NCBI RefSeq assembly: GCF_027942865.1
Contig: NC_134514.1
Span: 2,126,169 to 2,190,168, forward strand
Reading direction: 5' to 3'
Origin: Odontesthes bonariensis
Taxonomy: Eukaryota; Chordata; Actinopteri; Atheriniformes; Atherinopsidae
DNA: 64,000 nucleotides
Below the pieces are notes generated by a model. It ran no database searches and was not told the origin of the DNA. It saw nothing but the letters and a program-made list of their open reading frames with translations. Position numbers and translations under genes: made by a program. Below are positions 33,801-45,500 of the stretch, in pieces (position 1 is the first letter of the stretch; every line of letters starts with the position of its first letter).

Positions 33801-36800
33801 TAAACTCTGTAAACTTTAGCAACATTTGAAACATTTTCAGGTGAGAAAGTAGTCGTTTAGATCCCCAACGTGTTGAAAACCTGACAAAATACCGGCTGTT
33901 TACAATTTTGTTCCCACGAATTCGGCGCTACTAAAGCTAGCCGCAGTGAGCTAACGCACTTCCTGTTATTTTCCCAAAATAAAATTCAGGTTAGCAGAGG
34001 GCATTATGGGTAACTACAGGTCAGACTCTTCAGGTTAGCAGAGGGCATTATGGGTAACTACAGGTCAGACTCTTCAGGTTAGCAGAGGGCATTATGGGTA
34101 ACTGCAGGTCAGACTCATCTCATTAAATCACTTCCATCTTTTTATAGAATCCTTCGATAATCCACACAAAGCTGAACTGAGGCAGGATCATAATCTGCCA
34201 TCTGAAAACATCAGGAGTCCCTGAGAGAGCTGAGGGTTCTGCGTAGGTTCTGTATCACATCACTATTGTTCCTCCAAGCAGGAGAAAAGAATTAGATGAT
34301 TTCCAGTGAAAGTTTGATGCATCAGTGACAGATTCACTGATACTCAGACTGTGGCAGGTTCCCCAGATATGTTGAATTTAAAGGAGACCTAGGCTGTGTT
34401 TGAAACCGCATACTGCATACTACATACTACATACTTCCATACTACATACTGCATACTTCCATACTACATATTTCCATACTACATACTGCATACTTCCATA
34501 CTGCATACTACATACTTCCATTCTACATACTGCATATTTCCACACTACATACTTCCATACTACATCCTGCATATTTCCATACTATATACTACCATTCTAC
34601 ACACTACATACTTCCATACTGCATACTACATACTTCCATACTACATACTTCCATACTACATACTTCCATACTGCATACTACATACTTCCATACTACATAC
34701 TTCCATACTACATACTTCCATACTGCATACTACATACTTCCATACTACATACTTCCATACTACATACTTCCATACTACATCCTGCATATTTCCATACTAT
34801 ATACTACCATTCTACACACTACATACTTCCATACTGCATACTACATACTTCCATACTACACCCTACATACTACATAATTCCATACTACACCCTACATACT
34901 ACATACTTCCATACTACACCCTACATACTATATACTACCATTCTACACACTACATACTTCCATACTGCATACTACATACTTCCATACTACATACTTCCAT
35001 ACTACACCCTACATACTACATAATTCCATACTACACCCTACATACTACATACTTCCATACTACACCCTACATACTATATACTACCATTCTACACACTACA
35101 TACTTCCATACTGCATACTTCCATACTACATACTGCATACTTCCACACTGCATACTACATACTTCCATACTACACACTGCATACTACATACTTCCACACT
35201 GCATATTTCCATTCTACATACTTCCATACTGTATACTACATACTTCCATACTGCATATTTCCATTCTACATACTTCCATACTGTATACTACATACTTCCA
35301 TACTGCATATTTCCATACTACATACTTCCATACTACACACTGCATACTACATACTTCCACACTGCATATTTCCATTCTACATACTTCCATACTGCATACT
35401 ACATACTTCCATACTGCATATTTCCATTCTACATACTTCCATACTGTATACTACATACTTCCATACTGCATACTACATACTTCCATACTGCATATTTCCA
35501 TTCTACATACTTCCATACTGTATACTACATACTTCCATACTACATACTACATACTTCCACACTGCATACTTCCATTCTACATACTTCCATACTGCATACT
35601 TCCATTCTACATACTTCCATACTGTATACTACATACTTCCATACTGCATACTACATACTTCATACTTCCATACTACATACTCATGGATCAGACAGTATGC
35701 AGAACGTTTACCCACAATGCATTTCGCTCCTGCCCGAGCCGAAATCAGCCGGCCTGAAGCTGATTTCTCTTAAGCTCTAAACTCTGTAAACTTTAGCAAC
35801 ATTTGAAACATTTTCAGGTGAGAAAGTAGTCGTTTAGATCCCCAACGTGTTGAAAACCTGACAAAATACCGGCTGTTTACAATTTTGTTCCCACAAATTC
35901 GGCGCTACTAAAGCTAGCCGCAGTGAGCAACGCACTTCCTGTTATTTTCACAAAATAAAATACCCGTTGCCTTTTATCATAGGGAAAGCCATTACCATAC
36001 AATTGGTGCTTTTGTTTTGAAAACAGGAAGTGAAGCTACCCTCGTTGTAGCTAGCTTGAAACTGCCGTTTTGACAGGAAATGACGATCGGCGACGTCACG
36101 TTACGTTGCATCTTGGGTAGGTTGAGTATGAGTAGTAACCTCATGATGCATACCCAATATTTAGGAGAATCTAGTATGCAAAACAATATGCGTTCAACAG
36201 AGTAATACATTTGCATCACAAAATGGTTCTCCAGGAAAAAGTCAGACCTCACAATCTCTTGGCCCTATTTTCTGTCCCTTCGTATCACTGCCTGCTGTGC
36301 AGACCGAGCAGCAAACACCGTAACAGGCGCGGCTGTCGGCAGGTGGCAGCAGGCAGTGATACGAAGGGACAGAAAATAGGGCCAAGAGATTGTGAGGTCT
36401 GACTTTTTTCCTGGAGAACCATTTTGTGATGCAAATGTATTACTCTGTTGAACGCATATTGTTCTGAGAAGCAAAACGCTTTATTTTTAACTAAACTATC
36501 CCTTTAATATATAAATAAACACAACTTTTATCCTGTTAGATATTTGCTGCCAGCGTAGCTTAAACTGCCGCCAGAGGACGTCCTCTGAATCTATAAATCA
36601 CATTTTCTGCCCGACTAAAGGCTGAATTAGATCCTGCAGTTTAAATGGGCCGGTTTGGGTACGGTCTGTTTCAAGACCAACGGTGAGGTTTTCCTGAACT
36701 TAACCGAGTAGTTTTAAACTCTGAAGCCAGCCAGAGAGTTTAGTTGATCTTTACTTTACCTGAAACTCCTTCCAGGCTAAATAAATCTGTCCTTTTTTCT

Positions 36801-37821
36801 CCTTTTAAAACCGGTAGATCAGTTTTAAAAGGAGAAAACGCTTTATTTTTGCTGGAACTCTGCTCACAGGACGCAGCAGGGGGTAAGAAGATGTTCAGAA
36901 ATGATGTTGCTGATATGGGATGTTATACAGCTTCATGTCAGAAGAGGCGAACTGTCCCTTTAAAGAGGCGAACTGTCCCTTTAAAGAGGCGAACTGTCCC
37001 TTTAAAGTGCATTTATCTGCTGATTTATGATTTCTAATTGCAGATTAACTGAATAAAAACAACCTTGAGCTGCAGCTTTGAGGTGCACAAATGTTCATCA
37101 GAACCATCAGAACCAACAGAACCAGAGCAGAGGACCCATTCCATTGGTTTCCTTAGCTGGGAAATTGTTTTTGAATTGGCTCTATATGAACGAATTGGAT
37201 TATTTTATGAATTATTATGATTACAATTAATTGAATTCCAATTGGCTTGAATTGGACTTTATTATCTAAGTGCCTTGAGATGACATTTGTTGTATTTGGC
37301 GCTATATAAATAAAAATGAATTGAATTCAGGAAACCTCATTAAACTTTAAACATGTTTAATGTTTAAACGGTTTCAGAGTCTGCATTTTCGGACCAAATA
37401 AAGAACAAAAACCCTAGTTCAGGTGGAGCAGCACCGGCCTCCCTCCACCCCCATCCCGCTCCGGGTGGAGCCCGCCGGTTCGGGCTCTGTTTACCGCAAC
37501 CCCCCCACCCCGCAGTCCGGTGACTTTTACCGGAAAACGGCGCCGTTCGGCCCGGTGTGTGAGCCCCTCACCCAGCATGGAGAAGATGAAGTCCTTGGCC
37601 GTGTGGATCTCCAGGGCCCGCTGGTCGTCGTACTCCCGCTGGTCGTGCTTGCTGAACTCCTGGATGAGCCGGTTCAGATCCTCCATCCGGGCCGCCGACC
37701 TGAAGTCCAGCTCCGGCCCGCCGCCGCCGCCGCCGCCCGGCAGCCTCCCGGCGGCCATGGTGGGGCTGTTCCCGAGGCTGCCCGCCGAGCCGGCCCGACC
37801 GGAGAGGGCAGGCGCCGCCAT
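30843..37821 (-). CDS. mb21d2: Mab-21 domain-containing protein 2 (2 coding exons)
   Basis: Coding exons are 37821-37572 and 32107-30843. The junction is CTGG/GTGAGG to CTCAG/GGATGG, phase 1, giving 504 residues against 491 in human. The protein is a Mab-21/cGAS-like nucleotidyltransferase-fold protein of unknown biochemical role. It shows a Gly-rich N-terminus, ELDFRSAARMEDLNRLIQEF, then LSGGVREGVVDMDLDE (residues 102-117) and TDYDMDFTLLVP (125-136), which lines up with the acidic metal-site segment of cGAS. It ends HFRIDDKFF. The start was chosen at the first ATG of exon 1 (GCCGCCATGG on the plus strand reads as its complement). The GGC codons at 37721-37738 encode a poly-Gly run longer than in mammals. 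Intron 1 (5.5 kb) is filled with CATACT arrays and a foldback element. PARL starts 1.75 kb upstream on the opposite strand. Confidence 0.95.
32220..32811. mobile_element. Probable hAT-type fragment in mb21d2 intron
   Basis: The segment begins AGAGATGCACCGATTGCAAA, the recognisable end of a widespread fish element, and runs into the CATACT array at about 32812 without a matching right end. It is truncated. Confidence 0.45.
32812..33984 (+). mobile_element. GGCTGTGTT element, copy B (5' end missing)
   Basis: An 890-bp CATACTTCCAT array (32812-33705) is followed by the conserved core (GCAGAGCGTTTACCCACAAT at 33722 to CTTCCTGTTATTTTCCCAAA near 33978), then cut short. The left terminal repeat is absent. 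Open frames of up to 409 codons across it are array artefacts. Confidence 0.8.
33985..34120. repeat. 44-bp tandem repeat (3 units)
   Basis: CAGGTTAGCAGAGGGCATTA begins units at 33987, 34031 and 34075. It sits exactly at the broken right edge of copy B. Confidence 0.9.
34390..36180 (+). mobile_element. GGCTGTGTT element, copy C (3' end cut by foldback)
   Basis: It starts AGGCTGTGTTTGAAACCGCA at 34390. The array (34405-35690, about 1.28 kb) is the longest of the family here and includes higher-order blocks containing CTACACCCTACATACTA. The core runs from GCAGAACGTTTACCCACAAT (35698) to ATCTAGTATGCA (36180), where the palindromic element begins. Long open frames are array artefacts. Confidence 0.85.
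36183..36463. mobile_element. Foldback element core with 115-bp inverted arms
   Basis: The arm 36183-36297 is almost perfectly inverted at 36347-36463 (one A-run length difference) around a 49-bp loop. The arm words (GCGTTCAACAGAGTAATAC, GTTCTCCAGGAAAAAGTCAG, CTCTTGGCCCTATTTTCT) recur at 41385-41510, 61735-61830 and 62120-62240. The outer parts of the arms are missing here. Confidence 0.85.
36857..37007. mobile_element. Foldback element, right-arm fragment with 3 terminal units
   Basis: GGAACTCTGCTCACAGGACG through CAGCTTCATGTCAGAAGAGG matches the right arm of the copies at 41570 and 62300. It is followed by three 21-bp units of GAACTGTCCCTTTAAAGAGG (36947-37007). Confidence 0.8.
37140..37325 (+). 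mobile_element. LINE-type 3' tail (GGCGCTATATAAATAAA)
   Basis: TGCCTTGAGATGACATTTGT followed by GGCGCTATATAAATAAAAAT and GAATTGAATTC is the common 3' end of a fish non-LTR family. A relative in inverse orientation lies at 44752-44815. No coding part is present. Confidence 0.6.
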
Positions 37822-39569
<1,748 letters not shown>

Positions 39570-42500
39570 ATGGCGTGGAGGAGCTGCTCTGTCCTGTTCA
39601 GGCTGACCGGAGAGGACATGTTACGGAGCTCCGTGAGGGGTGGCAGGTCAGTCGCTGCAGCCGGAGAGAAGCCGCCCGCTCCGGCTGACGCTCAGAGAAA
39701 CCTCCGCTGCTCTGGAGTTAGCTCTGTTAGCATTAAAGGCGTTCACTTCCAGCAGAGTGTTAGCTCTGTTAGCTCAGTTAGCTCTGTTAGCATCAAAGCC
39801 GTTCACTTCCAGCAGAGTGTTAGCTAGCTGACGGACTTTTCATTCATGGAGTTATTTATGCTATTTCAGCTCAGAAAGCAGCCACAGAAACTGTGGGAAA
39901 AGTTTCTGTGTAGTTTCTCCTGAGTTATATATATATAAATATTATATAATATATATAAAATATAATAACTGAAGGCTAGTTGTTATATGTTGACATGTTT
40001 AGGGTGAAGTTGGCCTCTGATTCGCCTGTCACGGGGTCATTTCAGTGCATTTTTAGCATTTTGCAGCAGGTAGAAGGAGTAACTATAACATCTCACGGGT
40101 GGTATATATTCTTAAACACGTTTTCTAAGTTATGACATCTGTTTTAGTGTTTAGAAAAATTTTGAAAAGTGGGGAAAAAAGGGACATTTCACTGCTTATT
40201 TGGCATCTTTTCAGGTCAGGAGATGGTTTCATGAATCAGAAACTTTAATTAAAAGTCTTTTGTGACTGTGAGATAGTCCAGTTCAGAGTTTTTTTTAAGC
40301 TAAGGTGTTAGCCATAACATTATGACCAGTCACAAGTCATCCTGGTGCCAGTAAAGGAGTTCTGAGCAGGCAGGATGTGGGCAGTCTGAGGGTGTCCAGC
40401 AACATCTGGTTCTGTGCTGAATGCTTTTTGACATGATGACATTTAATCCAATGACGTTACGCTTCTTGGATTATAGAAAAAAAAAACAGTTTGCGTCTGT
40501 CAGAATCGTTTATTAAAGCTCGGCTGCTGTTTGTGCAGAAATAAATCTGCTTAAAGTCCATCAGAAAGCCGAGTTTCTCGTGGTTTTATTGATCCAACGA
40601 TACAGTCATCTTTCACATCTTCTCTCTGGTTCGTCAGCTCTCGTGTTTAGCGCTTGACTGACAGCTCTCTGAGCCAATAGGAGCTCCCTGTGGTGTCCAG
40701 GGGCTCCAGTAGCCAATCAGAGTGCGTGTTGTCAGAGTTCCTGTAGCAGCTGAACCAGCTGTGAATCAGCTTGTTGCTGACGAACGCAGCAAACAGACGG
40801 AGAAACTCTGAGCGAGAGGATCTGCTGTTTGCAGGTTCAGACTGTGTTTCTGAGGGGAAAGAGGGATGAATTAAAGCTGCAGACGTGTTGTCATGGTGAC
40901 GGTGATGAGTCTGAGGAGGAAATGTCAGACAGAGAGCACCTGGACACACCTATGGAAGCCCAGAGCGGACGTGGTATGTATAAACTGATAAATAAATGGT
41001 TTTCTGGAGATAACGAGTTAATTTAGGTGACCTTCTTTTCTTGAACGCTCACGATCAGTTTCTCGGTGTTCTTAAAGACTTTCCAAGAACGGACTCGAGC
41101 TGAAAATGTCAGATTTTGGAGAACCCGACATGGATTTGACTTCTGTCGACTTCTAACAGCTGAAACTGCAGTTTGTTTGTCTTGTAGAGATAACTTTCAT
41201 ATCAGCCTGCGTCCTTTAAAGGGACAGTTCTCCTCTTTAAAGGGACAGTTCGCCTCTTCTGACATGAAGCTGTATAACATCCCATATCAGCAACATCATT
41301 TATGAACATCTTCTTACCCCCTGCTGCGTCCTGTGAGCCGACAGCCGCGCCTGTTACGGTGTTTGCTGCTCGGTCTGCACAGCAGGCAGTGATACGAAGG
41401 GAGAGAAAATAGGGCCAAGAGATTGTGAGGTCTGACTTTTTCCTGGAGAACCATTTTGTGATGCAAATGTATTACTCTGTTGAACGCATATTGTTCTGAG
41501 AAGCAAAACGCTTTATTTTTTAAACCCCAGCCAACTAGCCGGACTACCTTCATCAACACCAAAACGAGGCTGGAACTCTGCTCACAGGACGCAGCAGGGG
41601 GGAAGAAGATGTTCAGAAATGATGCTGCTGATATGGGATGTTACACAGCTTCATGTCAGAAGAGGAGAACTGTCCCTTTAAAGAGGCGAACTGTCCCTTT
41701 AAAGAGGCGAACTGTCCCTTTAAAGAGGCAAACTGTCCCTTTAAAGAGGCGAACTGTCCCTTTAAAGAGGCGAACTGTCCCTTTAAAGAGGCGAACTGTC
41801 CCTTTAAAGAGGAGAACTGTCCCTTTAAAGAGGAGAACTGTCCCTTTAAAGAGAAGAACTGTCCCTTTAAAGAGGCGAACTGTCCCTTTAAAGAGGCGAA
41901 CTGTCCCTTTAAAGAGGAGAACTGTCCCTTTAAAGAGGCGAACTGTCCCTTTAAAGAGGCGAACTGTCCCTTTAAAGAGGAGAACTGTCCCTTTAAAGAG
42001 GAGAACTGTCCCTTTAAAGAGGCGAACTGTCCCTTTAAAGAGGCGAACTGTCCCTTTAAAGAGGCGAACTGTCCCTTTAAAGAGGCGAACTGTCCCTTTA
42101 AGGAGACGCCGGCTCGACTGCAGCTTGTCAGGGTTGGGTTGGCAGGACACGGATGCGGACTTCAGGAAAGCAAAACTTGGTTTATTCAAAAACAAAACGA
42201 GGTGAAAAAAACTAGACTGTGGAGACAAAAACAGGAATATAACTGTGAGAGGAAAAAAACAAATGACTACACATGGCATGAAAAAACACTTATCTTTGAC
42301 GTGGCAAGAGAGGATTTCACAAAATGAAACCCGGAAACTAAATCCTAAACTGGGAGTGATTGACAAATGAGTGCAGGTGACGTGAGTGAAACTAATGAAC
42401 TGAACATGGGAAGTCAGGGAAAAACTAAACATGAAAGAACCTAAAAACATAAAACTAAAAACATGGGGAAAGTTGAAAGGGAACTGCAATGACTTTGTGA

Positions 42501-45500
42501 TGACTGCCAGTAATCTGAACTTATCTGGGGAGATGGATGGCGGCCTGAATGAATTTTCCCATTTACCAGTCCGACCTGTAACTTAAACTCTTCACTTTGG
42601 CTTCTTTTCTTTTAGCTTTTTGTGTGCCAAATTTTAACTGCAGTTTCACCTTCAACTTATTGAGGTTTGAGAACTTCTGCGGCAAAGGACATGATGTCCG
42701 ATAGCACTTTTTTTCTAGCACTCAGTGATGCTGCGGATGTAGTCGACTTCATCAGTGACCAGGCCGTCTCCATGGTTACCGAATGATGCGTGATTGGTGT
42801 TAAACCTGATTTCGTTCTTCAGATGCTCGTCACACCAGCGGGATTTGCTTTGTGCATTTTCACAAACGCTCCATGTTTGGTTCATAGGCGACTTTATTCA
42901 GTTTCCAATGAAAGGGGGTAAAAATGGGTTAAAACCAGAAACACATATAGAATAGAAATAGAAAGAATAGAAAAATACTTTATTCATCCCCCAATGGGGG
43001 AAATTCAAATTAGTCAAGTAGCTCCAAACAAATATTTACAATGATTGTATATTAACGACAACAATAATAACACAAATTCTAATAAAAAATACTACTACTA
43101 ACAAATGATAATAATAATAAATAAATAGATAGATAAATAAAAAAATCAATAAATAAATATAAACACATATAAACAGGGGCGGACTGGGGAGAAAAAGTGG
43201 CCTCGAAAACATCTGTAAATTATCTCGTTATCTGGAGAAAACCATCAAAAAAAAAAAAAGTTTATTCGTACCACGTCCGCTCTGGGCTTCCGTAGAAACC
43301 TGCAGAGGAAGCTGGAACGCATCCAGGCCTGTTAGGACAGATGTGGACCGACTGTCTTCCACAGCTGGAGCCGCCTCCGAACATCTGTATCACTCAGGAA
43401 GAATATTTACTGCAGGTTATTCTGGAACAGCTCCGATAACTTCAGGTGCTTGGGTGATGGGAGACGGCAGCGCCGAGCCTGTAGCCGCTGAAAGCCGGCG
43501 GCGCCCGTCGCGCTCACGCTGCCTCCTCCTGACTTCTCCTCCGTGTGGCCAGCAGGTGGCCTCACAGCTTCCAGCAGAGGTGCGGCTTCAGGAAAGTCGC
43601 CAAAAAAACAGAGACCAAGAAGGCGGAGGAGGAGCTTGGCCCCGCCCACTCCGAGTCCTCGGAGGCTGCGGTCCCGCGCCGGAGCCCCGCCCCCCCGCGG
43701 GCCTTCGGCCGGCTCGTCAGGCCGCTGCTCTTCACCGTGGGGGTAGGTGACCTTTACCCTGTGACCTCATCGGTGATGTCACAGTTAGGCGCTAACGCCA
43801 TGTCAGTTCACAGGCTGCTCCTTCGGCTCGGCGGCCATCTGGCAGTACGAGTCCCTGAAGTCTCGGGTCCAGAGCTACTTCGACGAGATCCGAGCCGACT
43901 GGCTGGAGAAAGTTCGACCTCAGAAACGAGGGGACGTCCGCAAAGAGGTGAGGACGGGAGGAGAGAAGAAATCAAATAAAATCAAATAAAGTTTATTTGT
44001 AGCACATTTCATGTACAAACAGTTCAAAGTGCTTCACATAAAATAAAAGCATTGCAGCAGGGAGTGGAAGAAGCATTAAAAATACATAAAAGAACATAAA
44101 GAGAAACAAATAAAATCATTTAAATGAATTTAAAAACCAGCAACAGTCCAGATAAGTTCAAAGATATCGTGCAGATTTCATGCATAGACACATGAGAACA
44201 GAAATGTTTTTAACCTGGATTTAAAAATGTCTCCATTTGGTGAAAGTTTAATCTCCACTGGCAGTTTGTTCCACTTGTTTGCAGCATAACAGCTAAATGC
44301 TGCTTCTCCATGTTTAGTCTGGACTCTGGACTGGACCAGCTGACCTGAGTCCTTGGATCTAAGAGCTCTGCTGGCTTTATATTCTCTGAACAGATCACAG
44401 ATTGTAAACAATCAGCAGGCTTTTAAAATCTATTCTGTGACTGACTGGAAGCCAGAGTAAGAAGAGAAGGAAAGATGATTTAAAACTGCATGGAAACAAT
44501 GTCCTGATTGGCTGTTTGTGTCCCAGATCAACCAATGGTGGAACAGCCTGAGTGAAGGCCAGAAGACCGTCACAGGTGAGTCCAGAACCCTGAAACATGA
44601 ACGCCGCCATCACCTGAGTCCTTAAACCGGAACGTTTCCGTCACTTTAAAAACTCCTGAATGACTCTGTGTTCATGTTAGTCAGAAATGACCAAACTTAC
44701 GAATATGTCAGAGTTCAGCAGAAGAGGAAACGGTTGGTACGTTTGATTCAATTCAGTTTTATTTAGAAAGCGCCAAATAACAGCAAATGTCATCTCAAAC
44801 ACTTCAAAGATTCAGAGAGACTCTCCAACGCATTCAGAGCCAATTAAAAACAGTTTCCAAGCTTCTCTCTGATCCAATCACCCGTCCTGAGCGTGCATGA
44901 GGCAACTGTGGGGAGAAAAAACTCCCTTTGGACAGGAAGAAACCATCAGAACCAGAACCAGGAACCATCTGCCTGGACCAGCTGGGGGCTGAGAGGACAG
45001 GAAAGAGGGGACAACAAGCAGCGTAACACCAGGCCAGAGACACCTGCTGAGAGAGAGTCTGTGTTCCAAACCGCATACTATTCCTACTAACTTTCTGAGT
45101 TAGTATGCGAGTTTGAGTAAGCAGAAGTTCCCGGATGCATACTAGATTCTCCTAAATGTTGGGTATGCATCATGAGGTTACTACTCATACTCAAACTACC
45201 CAAGATGCAACGTAACGTGACGTCGCCGATCGTCATTTCCTGTCAAAACGGCAGTTTCAAGCTAGCTACAACGAGGGTAGCTTCACTTCCTGTTTTCAAA
45301 ACAAAAGCACCAATTGTATGGTAATGGCTTTCCCTATGATAAAAGGCAACGGGTATTTTATTTTGTGAAAATAACAGGAAGTGCGTTGCTCACTGCGGCT
45401 AGCTTTAGTAGCGCCGAATTTGTGGGAACAAAATTGTAAACAGCCGGTATTTTGTCAGATTTTCAACACGTTGGGGATCTAAACGACTACTTTCTCTCCT

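Noticed and set aside
32567-33803. ORFs of 336-409 codons with [10 protein letters not shown] and YFHTAYFH repeats
   Set aside because: They are translations of the CATACT array in copies B and C.
43343-43750. 135-codon plus ORF over PARL exon 2
   Set aside because: It is a different frame from the one encoding QQRCGFRK...LLFTVG, which agrees with the PARL family.
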